Below are positions 7,507-15,789 of a DNA stretch of 33,704 bases, piece after piece. The notes beneath the pieces were generated by a model. It did not search any database and was not told the DNA's origin. It was given only the letters and a program-made list of their open reading frames with translations. Position numbers and translations under genes: made by a program. The stretch's first letter is position 1. Each line of letters starts with the position of its first letter. The stretch comes from Acidobacteriota bacterium. GTDB lineage: Bacteria > Acidobacteriota > Vicinamibacteria > Vicinamibacterales > SCN-69-37. The DNA lies in assembly GCA_009694745.1 (NCBI GenBank), contig SHUF01000027.1, positions 1 through 33,704 on the forward strand, in the 5' to 3' direction.

Positions 7507-8874
7507 TTACGTCCCCGACCTACCCCCCGTCACGATTTTACTTCCCCAGTTCCCCAGTTCCCCAAGCGCTTGTTCGAAGACATCCACGACCGAGTCAATC
7601 TGGGCGATGTTGATCACCAGCGGGGGCGCGAACCTGAGGGCATTGCGGCCGGCGCCGAGGATGAGGACACCACGTTTGAACATAGCCTGCACGATCCGGT
7701 CGCGTTCGGTGGTGGCGCGCTCTTTGGTCTGCCGGTCGCGCACCAACTCTACGCCGACCATCAGCCCCTTGCCCCGGACATCGCCGATCAGCGGGTATTT
7801 GTCTTTCAGGGCGCGCAGGCGGTCGAGCAGGTGGTTTCCGACTTTTTCGGCGTTCTGAATCAGACCTGCCCGGAGGACCTTGATGGTCTCGAGGGCAGCC
7901 ACGCAGCTCAGCGGATTGCCACCAAACGTGCTGGCGTGCGCCCCTGGCGGCCAGTTCATGACATCGGCCCTGGCCGCGGTGACGCTGAGTGGCAGGCCCG
8001 ACGCAATGCCCTTTGCGATGGTGACGATGTCGGCCTTGACGCCGAAGTGTTCGGCGGCAAACATCCGGCCGGTGCGGCCCATGCCCGACTGCACCTCGTC
8101 CATGATGAGCATCATGCCGTGTTTGGTGGTGAGATCCCGCAACCGCTGGTGGAACACGGGCGCCGGCACAACGTACCCGCCTTCACCCTGAATCGGTTCC
8201 ACGAGCACGCCTGCCACCTCATCGGGCGAGACCAGATGCACCAGGATCTGTTCTTCAACAAAGCCGAGGCATTCGGCCTGGCACGACTCGGGCTTGAGTC
8301 CCACGGGGCAGCGGTAGCAATTGGCGTAAGGCGCGTGGAACACGCCCGGCATCATCGGGCCGAAGCCGCGGCGCTGGATGAACTTGCTGGACGTCGCCGC
8401 CAGTGACCCCAGCGTCCGGCCATGGAACGACCCCAGGAACGCAATGATGTTCATGCGCTTCGTGTGGTACTTCGCCAGCTTGAGGGCCGCTTCATTGGCT
8501 TCGGTGCCGGAGTTACCGAAAAACGAACGGACCTCGCCTTCGATGGGCACAATGGCCGCCATCTCTTCGGCCAGTTGCACCTGAGGCTCGTAGAAAAAGT
8601 CCGTGCCTGACATGTGCAGGTACTTGTGGGCCTGGTCCACGATGGCCTTGACCACATCGGGATGTGAGTGCCCTGTGCTGGTCACGGCAATGCCCGCGGC
8701 GCAGTCGAGGAACACGTTGCCATCCACATCTTCGACCACGGCCCCTTCGCCCCGGGCCATCACAAAGGGATAGTCGCGGGTGTAGGACGTGGACACGCGA
8801 CGGGCGTCGCGCGCGATGATGGCGGCGGCCTTCGGGCCTGGCAGAGCGGTCTTGATATTCGGTGTATTGATCAT
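7507..8874 (-). CDS. Class III PLP-dependent aminotransferase (4-aminobutyrate/acetylornithine type)
   Basis: The 455-residue enzyme transfers an amino group from an omega-amino acid or ornithine derivative to 2-oxoglutarate, using PLP. Conserved parts: FLDCAAGIAVTSTGHSHP, FGNSGTEANEAALKLAK (PLP phosphate site), FHGRTLGSLAATSSK, EPIQGEGGY, LIMDEVQSGMGRTG (the PLP-ring aspartate) and TIAKGIASGLPLS with the Schiff-base lysine. A cysteine pair around NCYRCPVG and ESCQAEC is a feature of some GABA-type members. ATG 8874 is chosen because GAGGAAG lies at normal spacing; GTG 8895 would overlap cysS. It begins 5 bp after the cysS stop. The last 20 residues are encoded partly by octad array B. The exact substrate is uncertain. 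Confidence 0.9.
   Translation of the reverse strand: MINTPNIKTALPGPKAAAIIARDARRVSTSYTRDYPFVMARGEGAVVEDVDGNVFLDCAAGIAVTSTGHSHPDVVKAIVDQAHKYLHMSGTDFFYEPQVQLAEEMAAIVPIEGEVRSFFGNSGTEANEAALKLAKYHTKRMNIIAFLGSFHGRTLGSLAATSSKFIQRRGFGPMMPGVFHAPYANCYRCPVGLKPESCQAECLGFVEEQILVHLVSPDEVAGVLVEPIQGEGGYVVPAPVFHQRLRDLTTKHGMMLIMDEVQSGMGRTGRMFAAEHFGVKADIVTIAKGIASGLPLSVTAARADVMNWPPGAHASTFGGNPLSCVAALETIKVLRAGLIQNAEKVGNHLLDRLRALKDKYPLIGDVRGKGLMVGVELVRDRQTKERATTERDRIVQAMFKRGVLILGAGRNALRFAPPLVINIAQIDSVVDVFEQALGELGNWGSKIVTGGRSGT
7542..7565. repeat. Octad array B: three 8-bp repeats
   Basis: Two perfect copies of TTCCCCAG and one of TTCCCCAA follow each other exactly (7542-7549, 7550-7557, 7558-7565). On the minus strand this is GGGGAACT-type sequence. 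It lies inside the 3' end of the aminotransferase gene and encodes the GELGNWGS part of its C-terminus, which is past the conserved fold. It has the same 8-bp period as the arrays at 3856, 19358 and 20011. Confidence 0.75.
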
Positions 8875-8879
8875 GGCAG

Positions 8880-10301
8880 CTACTTCCTCTTCCACCTGGT
8901 TCCGGTGGGAGAATCTTCGAGAATGACGCCGCGCACTTCGAGACCGGCGCGAATGTCGTCGGCCTTCGCGAACTGCCGATCGCGCCTGGCTTGACGACGC
9001 TCGTCGATGAGGGCGCGAATTTCGTCTTCAGGTACAGGGGGCGCGGCTTCTTCGCGGCGTCGCAATGCCACCACGCCCAGCACCTTGTCGAATTCTTCGA
9101 ACGCGTCGCGAATCAACGCGGCATCGGCCGCGCCCAGTGCCCGGCCCGCATCCTGGTCCATGGCGGCGTTCATTTCGCGGAGGAATTCAAACATCACGCC
9201 GAGGCCACCGGGCACATTGAGGTCCGAGGCGATCTTGCTGCGGAACTCCTCACGTGCGGCCGTGACTCGCGCGGCAATCTCCGGATGCGCGTCGCCTCCC
9301 GTCACACGTTCAATGCGCGCCAGAAAGTCTGTGAGGCGCGTCAACGCGGCGTCGGCCTGGGTCAGAATCTCGAAGCTGAACGTCAACTGCTTGCGGTAAT
9401 GCACGGAGATCAATGCGTATCGGAGCGCCGACGCCTTGAAGCCACGATCGAGGATGTCCTGCACGTTGTAGACGTTCCCAAGCGACTTGGACATCTTCTC
9501 GTGGTCAAGGTTCAGGAACTCCACGTGCACCCAGAACCGCGCGAACTGCCGTCCGGTGGCCCCTTCGGCCTGGGCGATCTCGTTCTCATGGTGCGGAAAG
9601 ATCAGGTCGATGCCGCCACCGTGAATGTCGATGGGCCCGTCGCCCAGCAAGCGCAGCGCCATCGCTGAGCACTCGATGTGCCAGCCGGGACGTCCCGGAC
9701 CGCATCCGTAGTCCCAGGTCGGCTCGCCCGCCTTGGTGGCCTTCCACAACACGAAGTCGCGGGCGTCCTGCTTATCGTACGTATCTGAATCCACACGGGC
9801 CCCGGCCTGGATGCCCTCGTGATCCAGCCGCGCCAGTTTGCCGTAGTCAGGCAATGTCGCGATGCGGAAATACGTCGATCCATCTGATTCGTAGGTGTGG
9901 CCGCGCGCCTTGAGCTGCGCGATCATGTCCACCATCGCGAGCAGGTTCGCATCGTCGGTCGCGCGCGGATTTTCTTCCACGGGCTCAAGACCCAGGGTTG
10001 CGCAATCGTCGCGGAACGCCTGGATGTACAGGTCGGTGTAGTCGCGCAACGACATGCCGGCCTGCTGCGAGGCGTTGATGGTCTTGTCGTCCACGTCGGT
10101 GAAGTTCATGACGTGACGCATCGCGTAGCCTTCCTGATGGCGGAGGGCACGCCGCAACACATCCAGGCTGATGAACGTGCGGAAATTCCCGATATGGCCG
10201 CGGGCATACACCGTGAGGCCACAGGTGTACATCCGGACCGTCGTGCCATCGGCGGGCACGAAGTCCTCTTCGGTTCTGGTCAGGGTATTAAAAAGACGCA
10301 T
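8880..10301 (-). CDS. cysS: Cysteinyl-tRNA synthetase
   Basis: This class I synthetase charges tRNA-Cys with cysteine in the cytoplasm. The 473-residue length is normal. The zinc ligand and HIGH region read MYTCGLTVYARGHIGNFRT (HIGH variant HIGN at about 36-39). GWHIECSAM and FPHHENEIAQAE supply the remaining zinc-site residues. KMSKSLGN is the KMSKS loop. The C-terminal helical anticodon-binding part ends at LEDSPTGTRWKRK. It starts at ATG 10301, 33 bp after a small unknown gene, with a hairpin and T-run between them, and is followed within 5 bp by the aminotransferase gene. Confidence 0.97.
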   Translation of the reverse strand: MRLFNTLTRTEEDFVPADGTTVRMYTCGLTVYARGHIGNFRTFISLDVLRRALRHQEGYAMRHVMNFTDVDDKTINASQQAGMSLRDYTDLYIQAFRDDCATLGLEPVEENPRATDDANLLAMVDMIAQLKARGHTYESDGSTYFRIATLPDYGKLARLDHEGIQAGARVDSDTYDKQDARDFVLWKATKAGEPTWDYGCGPGRPGWHIECSAMALRLLGDGPIDIHGGGIDLIFPHHENEIAQAEGATGRQFARFWVHVEFLNLDHEKMSKSLGNVYNVQDILDRGFKASALRYALISVHYRKQLTFSFEILTQADAALTRLTDFLARIERVTGGDAHPEIAARVTAAREEFRSKIASDLNVPGGLGVMFEFLREMNAAMDQDAGRALGAADAALIRDAFEEFDKVLGVVALRRREEAAPPVPEDEIRALIDERRQARRDRQFAKADDIRAGLEVRGVILEDSPTGTRWKRK

Positions 10302-10305
10302 AACG

Positions 10306-10326
10306 AAAAAGGGCCGAACGCTCGGC
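10306..10326 (-). terminator. Small hairpin plus T-run before cysS
   Basis: On the minus strand GCCGA, a 4-nt loop and TCGGC (10313-10326) are followed by CC and a run of five T (10306-10310). This has the form of a weak intrinsic terminator after the small protein gene. It lies only 5 to 25 nt before the cysS start, so it could attenuate cysS or block its ribosome site. The stem is only 5 bp, so read-through is likely. Confidence 0.35.
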
Positions 10327-10331
10327 AGGCG

Positions 10332-10342
10332 GGGTCAGACCC
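10332..10342. repeat. GGGTC-A-GACCC palindrome over a stop codon
   Basis: An 11-bp perfect palindrome with a single-base centre covers the stop codon of the small protein gene. Similar GGGGTCAGACCCC palindromes recur between genes in many GC-rich bacterial genomes. Only one copy is seen here, so its repeat status cannot be shown from this window. Confidence 0.3.
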
Positions 10343-10622
10343 GGGCTGCCGTCAGAGGATGCGTGACGACCGACGACTTTTCGCCGCAGCGCACCGTGAT
10401 TTCCACGGCGTTACCCGGCGAGCGGAAGTCCAGTTCCAGACCGGCATCGTCGGCGAGGGGCCCGGCGGTCAACACGCCAATGGCCTCGGTCAACGCGCCC
10501 ACGAGCGTGCTCGCGTCGCTTTCCGAGCCGCCGACGGCCGCCACGTACCGGCCCACCACTTCGGGCGCCAAATTCCGAAAACGTTCGTCCGCGGGGACTA
10601 TCAAATTCACCGGGTCCGCCAT
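10335..10622 (-). CDS. Small protein, faintly like anti-sigma factor/HATPase N-terminal region
   Basis: The 95-residue protein opens NLIVPADERFRNLAPEVVGRYVAAVGGSESDASTLVGALTEAIG and continues with LELDFRSPGNAVEITVRCG. The spacing of hydrophobic residues and EA resembles the N-terminal half of RsbW/SpoIIAB-type ATPases. However, the N-box asparagine and the glycine-rich ATP lid are absent, so kinase activity is not expected. It lies between ribF and cysS in the same direction (18 bp after ribF), and good codon use supports a real gene. Function is unknown; the relation to anti-sigma factors is tentative. Confidence 0.65.
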   Translation of the reverse strand: MADPVNLIVPADERFRNLAPEVVGRYVAAVGGSESDASTLVGALTEAIGVLTAGPLADDAGLELDFRSPGNAVEITVRCGEKSSVVTHPLTAARV

Positions 10623-10640
10623 CGTGCCCTAATTCTACCC

Positions 10641-11576
10641 TCACAGGCCCTCGCGCGCGATCACACGGCGGCCGGCCTCGCAGTCAAGGCCGATCTGCGC
10701 GCTCAGGGCCTCGAGGCTGTCAAATTTCTCCTCGGGCCGCAGCCACTCCACAAACTCCAGCCGCATAGATACGCCATACAAGTCGATCGCCCCATCAAGC
10801 AGGTGAGTCTCAACCGTGACTGCCCCGTCGCCGGTGATGGCCGGACGGACGCCGAGGCTTGTCACCGCCGGGTGCCGAACACCGTCAACCACGGCGATGG
10901 TGGCGTAGATGCCCCAGGCCGGAAGAAGTTCGTTGGCGACATGAAGATTCGCGGTGGGAAATCCGAGGAGCCGCCCGCGTTTTTCGCCATGCACCACCAC
11001 ACCGTCCAGAAAGTAGTGGTGGCCCAGCAACTCGGCCGACTCGCCGACACGGCCTTCCCCAATCAGCCGCCGGATGCGCGTACTCGAGACGACAAAGTCT
11101 CTGTAGCGCACGGGCTCAATGTTCCCGGTCAGGAACCCGCGGTCTTCACCCAGGACTTTCAGCAGGGTGAACGTGCCCAGTCGGTCCCGGCCGAACAGGA
11201 AATTCGCGCCCACCCACACCTCGGCCACTTCCAGCCAATCCACCAGCACGCGATCGACAAACGCTTCCGGTTCCCAGCGGGCCATTTCGGGTGTGAACTG
11301 GACGACCGCCACTCCATACACGCCGGCGCGTTCGAATGTCTCGAGCCGCTGCGCGAGCGTCATCAGCATCGGCGGAGCCTTGTCGGGCCGCACCACGCGC
11401 GGAGGATGTGGGTCAAACGTGACGACCACGGGGTTACCGCCGCACGCAGCCGCCTGGGCCTTGACGCGATCGAGGATCTTCTGATGTCCCCGGTGAACGC
11501 CGTCGAAGTTTCCGAGGGCGGCGACCGGACGAGGCCAACGCGGCGGCGCGTCGGCAAGAAAGTGCGCTATGTGCAT
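10641..11576 (-). CDS. ribF: Bifunctional riboflavin kinase/FAD synthetase
   Basis: The enzyme phosphorylates riboflavin to FMN and then adenylates FMN to FAD. The 311-residue protein has the N-terminal nucleotidyltransferase domain with LGNFDGVHRGHQ (HxGH-type motif), VVTFDPHPPRVV and VSSTRIRRLIGEG. The C-terminal flavokinase domain has GRLLGFPTANLHV (the PTAN motif) and YGVSMRLEFVEWLRPEEKFDS. The ATG at 11576 is chosen because the conserved protein begins there. It overlaps the 3' end of the MBL hydrolase gene by 10 bp, so the two are translationally coupled. The longer frame from 11630 has no family similarity. Confidence 0.95.
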   Translation of the reverse strand: MHIAHFLADAPPRWPRPVAALGNFDGVHRGHQKILDRVKAQAAACGGNPVVVTFDPHPPRVVRPDKAPPMLMTLAQRLETFERAGVYGVAVVQFTPEMARWEPEAFVDRVLVDWLEVAEVWVGANFLFGRDRLGTFTLLKVLGEDRGFLTGNIEPVRYRDFVVSSTRIRRLIGEGRVGESAELLGHHYFLDGVVVHGEKRGRLLGFPTANLHVANELLPAWGIYATIAVVDGVRHPAVTSLGVRPAITGDGAVTVETHLLDGAIDLYGVSMRLEFVEWLRPEEKFDSLEALSAQIGLDCEAGRRVIAREGL

Positions 11577-12334
11577 GCGACCTGCAGACCATCGTATGCG
11601 AGCGCCATGCCCTCGGGAAGTGACGCGCACGTTTCGGCGTGGCCAAGGTCGTGACAGCAGTGCGTAAACAGCGTCTGACGTGCGCCAAGTTGGCGGGCAA
11701 CCGCCACGGCCTCGTCTATTGAAAAATGCGTGGGATGGGGCTTCCGGCGCAGGGCATCGAGCACGAATACGTCCAGCCCCTGGAGTTCGGCCATGGTTTC
11801 GTCAGGAATTTCGTTGCAGTCGGTCAGGTACGCGAATGTGCCGATGCGGAAGGCCAACACTGGCCGGCCACCATGCAGCACTCTGAGCGGCTGGATTTCC
11901 GTTCGGCCAAGGCAAAACGGCCCGACGATTGTATTGAGCCGCAGGTCGGGCACCCCACCGCCGGCGGACCCGCCGGTCTCGAAGACGTAGCTGAACACCC
12001 GGCGAATGTCGGCGAGCGTCGCGGCATCACCGTACAGCGGCAGCGCGGTCCGCGTCATATGGTTGTAGCGCCGCACCTCGTCCAGCCCGAGGATGTGGTC
12101 GGCGTGTGAATGCGTGTAGATGACGGCGTCAACCTTCCTCAGGTTGTGGCGCAACGCCTGCTGGCGAAGGTCGGGCGTCGTATCCACCAGAATCCTCATC
12201 CCGTCGTCGCACTCGAGGTACAGCGACGGACGCAGGCGCGAGTCGCGCGGGTCCGTCGAACGGCACACCGCGCAGTCGCAACCAATCATCGGCACACCAT
12301 GTGAAGTGCCCGTCCCGAGAAACAACACCTGCAT
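11567..12334 (-). CDS. MBL-fold metallo-hydrolase (PhnP/RNase Z-like group)
   Basis: The 255-residue protein begins MQVLFLGTGTSHGVPMIGC and has CDCAVCRSTD, a cysteine cluster found in the PhnP-like and RNase BN-like subgroup. The main metal motif THSHADH is followed by GLDEVRRYN. A late histidine in LTDCNEIP and HPTHFSIDEA completes the pattern. These enzymes cleave phosphodiesters or similar; the precise substrate is not deducible. The start is ATG 12334; in-frame TTG 12340 and GTG 12337 are less likely. It is the first gene of the leftward run with ribF, cysS and yraN, and is divergent from mazG across about 40 to 50 bp. Confidence 0.9.
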   Translation of the reverse strand: MQVLFLGTGTSHGVPMIGCDCAVCRSTDPRDSRLRPSLYLECDDGMRILVDTTPDLRQQALRHNLRKVDAVIYTHSHADHILGLDEVRRYNHMTRTALPLYGDAATLADIRRVFSYVFETGGSAGGGVPDLRLNTIVGPFCLGRTEIQPLRVLHGGRPVLAFRIGTFAYLTDCNEIPDETMAELQGLDVFVLDALRRKPHPTHFSIDEAVAVARQLGARQTLFTHCCHDLGHAETCASLPEGMALAYDGLQVACT

Positions 12335-12372
12335 CACCAAGGATTATTTGCCATCTCGCGCCTGCGGTTGGT

Positions 12373-12378
12373 TATAAA
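12373..12378 (+). promoter_or_regulatory. Candidate -10 box of mazG
   Basis: TATAAA overlaps the first in-frame ATG (12378) of the mazG frame and ends 8 nt before the second ATG (12387). If it is the -10 element, transcription starts near 12385, which would exclude the first ATG and make the second one almost leaderless. Confidence 0.4.
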
Positions 12379-12386
12379 TGACAGCA

Positions 12387-13310
12387 ATGCCCACAGCCAA
12401 ACGCGTCGTCAAGTCTCCTTCAGCGCGCGCAGCCCGCGCCGGCAGGTCCATGGCGCGACTCGTGCGCATCATGGCCACGCTTCGCTCGAAGCGCGGCTGC
12501 CCGTGGGACCGCGAGCAAACCCACGCAAGCCTGCGACCCTTTCTGCTGGAGGAAACCTATGAGGCGCTTGAGGTATTGGACCGGGGCGACCTGGACGCGC
12601 TCCCGGGCGAACTCGGCGATGTGATGTTCCAGTGCGTTTTCCATGCCCAGATCGCGGCTGAGACCGGGGGCTTCGAAATGGCGGATGCCCTGGAGGCCAT
12701 TGCAGCCAAACTCGTGCGGCGCCATCCGCATGTCTTCACCTCCTCCGGGCGGCCTCTTGCCCGCGGTCGAAAAAGCCATGCGCGACTGCCCACGACGCCG
12801 TCGGCCGTGCTGACACAGTGGGAGCAGATCAAGGCGTCGGAGCAGCACAGCGCGGGCGCGAAGAAACGGCTGCTGTCGGGCGTGCCTCGAGCCCTGCCGA
12901 GCCTGCTGCGCGCCTACGAAATAGGCACGCGCGTGGCGGCGGTCGGCTTTGACTGGCCGGATGCCAAGGGCGCGGTGGACAAGATCGACGAGGAAGTGCG
13001 TGAGCTTCGCGAAGCGCTGTCCGAGAGCCCGGAACGCGCGGCTGAAGAACTGGGCGACCTGTTGTTTTCGATCGCCAACCTCGCCCGCAAGCTCAAACTC
13101 GAGCCTGAGAGTGCCCTGCGCGCCGCCAACGAAAAATTCTCAGTCCGGTTTGCGGCCGTCGAAGCTGATTTGGAGCGGCGCGGCTCTAGTGTCCACGCCG
13201 CCACTATCGAAGAGATGGAGGCCGCCTGGCAGCGGGTGAAACGGTTGTCACCACCAAAGACCGTCCGGTCACGGTCCGCACGTGCGCCTCACGCCCGTCG
13301 GTCTCGATAA
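12387..13310 (+). CDS. mazG: MazG nucleoside triphosphate pyrophosphohydrolase
   Basis: MazG hydrolyses NTPs and dNTPs to NMP and pyrophosphate, a house-cleaning function. The protein has two tandem MazG folds. The first has GCPWDREQTH, LLEETYEALEVLD and GELGDVMFQCVFHA, the acidic metal-binding helices. The second has KIDEEVRELREAL and AAEELGDLLFSIANLARKL. Between them, HPHVFTSSGRPLARG is longer and more basic than usual. The basic N-terminus and the last 20 residues are not conserved. The tail from about 13204 overlaps the comEC 3' end on the other strand by 107 bp. The in-frame ATG 12378 is the alternative start. Confidence 0.93.
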   Translation: MPTAKRVVKSPSARAARAGRSMARLVRIMATLRSKRGCPWDREQTHASLRPFLLEETYEALEVLDRGDLDALPGELGDVMFQCVFHAQIAAETGGFEMADALEAIAAKLVRRHPHVFTSSGRPLARGRKSHARLPTTPSAVLTQWEQIKASEQHSAGAKKRLLSGVPRALPSLLRAYEIGTRVAAVGFDWPDAKGAVDKIDEEVRELREALSESPERAAEELGDLLFSIANLARKLKLEPESALRAANEKFSVRFAAVEADLERRGSSVHAATIEEMEAAWQRVKRLSPPKTVRSRSARAPHARRSR

Positions 13311-15670
13311 CCACCGCGCCGTCGCGGTCGGCCCGGAACACGTCGATGCCGCGCCGCGCCAGCCGTTCTAGCACCACGAGCGACGGATGTCCGAACAAGT
13401 TGTCCTGCCCGGCTGACACCAGCGCGACAGTCGGCGCATAGGCGTCTAGGAACTGTTCTCCCGTGGACGTCCGGCTGCCGTGGTGCCCCAACTTGAGCAG
13501 GCGAATCGGTGGCGATGACTCGCCAGGCGTGAAAGGCAACTCGAACTCCGGCCCGGCGTCGCCGGTGAGCAGCACCTCGACCAGACCCACTCGGAGGCGG
13601 AGGACGACGGAGTCGTCGTTGCGCACATTACGACGTTCCCAATCGGGTATGGGTGGATGCAGCACGTCGATCACGGCGTTGTCGAGTTCAACCTGATGTC
13701 CCGTCTGCAGTCGCCGCCAGGCCGCGCCATTCGTCTGCGCGACTCGGCGGGGGTCGCCCATCAAGGGATGTGCCGGCACTGGGACGCCTTCCCATATTTC
13801 CAGTGGTGGCATGTCGCCGGCCACTCGCGTTGCGCCCCCGACGTGGTCCACATCAGCATGAGTGACCGCCAGCCAGTTGATCTTCCTCACGCCCAACGCC
13901 CACAATGCGGGCGTGACGACGCGACCTCCGACGTCAAACGTCCCGGCGGATCCACCGGCATCCACGAGCAGGACGTGGCCACTGGCGAACTGCACGACAA
14001 TGGCCTCGCCCTGGCCAACGTCGATCATCGTGACGCGCACCCACCCCGGCGCCGGGCGCTGCCAGGGCGCCCACGGCGCGGTCACGATAAGGCAGGCGCA
14101 CGCCAGTGCGACACCGACAGCGCCGCGCTTGACCCAACGCCGGCCGTGCCACGCGAGCGCCAGCATCACCATCGCGTAATACCCCATCGTCAACACCACC
14201 GGCGGGGGCGGCATGCGCCAGGACATCCAGGGCACCAGATCCACCAGTCCGGCTGATCCCGTCAGGGCCCAGGTCGCGTTATGCGCTGTCAACGCCAACG
14301 CCGAGGCTGGACCGTGGAGCCAGGGCCACGACCCCAGCACCACCAGCAGGAGGCCCGACAGTTGCGCCAGCACCATGGCGGGAATGGCGACAAAGTTCAG
14401 CAGCAGTCCGGCCACACCCACCCGCATGAAGACCGATGCGGCCACCGGCAGGATGACGATCTCAGCCGCGACAGTCGCCAGGAACAGACCCTTGACGAGC
14501 CGAAGAGCCATCACCCAGTTGCGGTGCGGACCTGGCGGAGCGTCTCCCATCAGGCGCGGCAGTATCGAGATGGGGCCAAGCGTGGCGCCAAACGAAAGCC
14601 AGGCTCCCACATCCAGCACCACCAGCGGATCGGCCACCACTGAGATGAGCGCGGTGAGCGCCAGCACATGGGTCGGTCGAGGCACAAGGCCGGTCAGCCG
14701 AAGTCCCAGATACAAAGTGGCGGCGATCACGGCGCGGATCACCGACGCGTCGCGTCCCACGACCAAGCCATAACCGACGACGATCACGAGTGTGAGCCAT
14801 ACGGGGATCTGATCGCGGCGGAAGAACAGCCGGAAGATAAACAGGCATAACGCCGTGAGGATGGCCACGTTGCCGCCGGAGATGGCAATGACGTGAAACG
14901 TGCCGGCCACTTGCAGTCGCCGGGTAACGGCCTCGTCAAGCCCGGCGCGATCGCCGATCAGGATCGCCGTGACCACGGCGGCAGTGTCGCCAGCGAGCGG
15001 CACGAGCCATTGCGCTGCGACGGCACGCACATGGCGGCGCATGGCGGCGCACGGCGGCCGACGCCTCCTGCCAGACCGTGCCACGCTCCACCTCTACCAG
15101 CGCGGCGCTCTTCACTGTGCCCACCAGATCGAACGGGCGCGTCAGTCGCTGCCACATTGGACTCGACGACCCGGGATTGCGCACCACAGAGGGCACCCGA
15201 AGGCGGGCCGGCATTCTGACGCGGCGCCCCGCAGTCCACTCCCCAACCTCCCCGGCTGCGAGTTCGCCGTTGACGATCGTGAGTATCTGAAAATGGCGGA
15301 GCGCCTCGCCTGAGTCTCCCATTGCCTGCAGACGTACGTCGTTGAGTTCCAGGCGGACCCCGGATTCTCCGATCGATGCATCCCGCCGCAGGCGGCCATC
15401 AATATGGATGGGTTCGGTGGCGCCAGCGATCCACGACGGCACCGGGGCGAGCGCGGCATCACGCGCAAACGCACCGACGGTCAGCGCCGCTGCCCCGACC
15501 GCGCACCAAGCGCACCGGTGACCCCATCGCCCACTGCCCCAAGGCAGGGCAATTGCCAGAACCAGAGCGAAGGTGGCGATGGCCGAGGCGGCGGCGCTTT
15601 CCACGTGCGAGATGAGCCCCGCAGTGACGCCCGCCAGGACGACGAGGGAGAGCAGGGGCCCGAAGGACAT
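13204..15670 (-). CDS. comEC: ComEC/Rec2 DNA-uptake channel, frameshifted by a 10-bp duplication
   Basis: ComEC is the inner-membrane channel for single-stranded DNA in natural transformation. From ATG 15670 one frame encodes the N-terminal membrane helices and DUF4131 domain as far as QEASAAVRRH. The next frame carries the Competence domain (TFHVIAISGGNVAILTALCLFI and further helices) and the C-terminal metallo-beta-lactamase-like nuclease domain with IDVGQGEAIVVQF, THADVDHVGG, LLTGDAG and LKLGHHGSRTST. The frames join at a tandem duplication of ATGGCGGCGC (15031-15050). Removing one copy gives a continuous reading, QEASAAVRRHVRAVAAQW. The full product would be about 818 residues, a normal ComEC length. 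As written, the gene is off or needs a frameshift. Its 3' end overlaps mazG. Confidence 0.88.
15031..15058. repeat. 10-bp tandem duplication breaking comEC
   Basis: ATGGCGGCGC occurs at 15031-15040 and again at 15041-15050, followed by a partial third copy, ACGGCGGC (15051-15058). Because 10 is not a multiple of 3, the extra copy shifts the comEC frame. Such short tandem repeats can arise and revert by strand slippage. Confidence 0.9.
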
Positions 15671-15736
15671 GCCACTCGCTATGCAAGATGCGGGCTCGCG
15701 CTAATCGGCCGTGCAGAGAGAGATCGGTCACGCGGT

Positions 15737-15753
15737 ATTGCAGAAACTGCAAT
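15737..15753. promoter_or_regulatory. Perfect 7-3-7 inverted repeat upstream of comEC and the beta-barrel remnant
   Basis: ATTGCAG, AAA, CTGCAAT form a perfect inverted repeat in the 120-bp gap between comEC (minus) and the beta-barrel remnant (plus), 67 bp before the comEC start. It could be a regulator-binding site or an RNA hairpin. No partner regulator is known. The rest of this gap shows no gene. Confidence 0.35.
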
Positions 15754-15789
15754 GTCGGCGCAATCCTCCCTCGCAGTATTTTGCGCGGC

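Noticed and set aside
9897..11654. 585-codon open frame on the plus strand over cysS and ribF
   Set aside because: It is antisense to well-conserved genes, and its composition (many His, Arg, Gln) is that of a complementary frame.
12727..12800. Possible frameshift inside mazG at the unusual basic segment
   Set aside because: Both MazG domains read in the same frame on each side and other frames give stops, so the segment is best taken as a lineage-specific linker.
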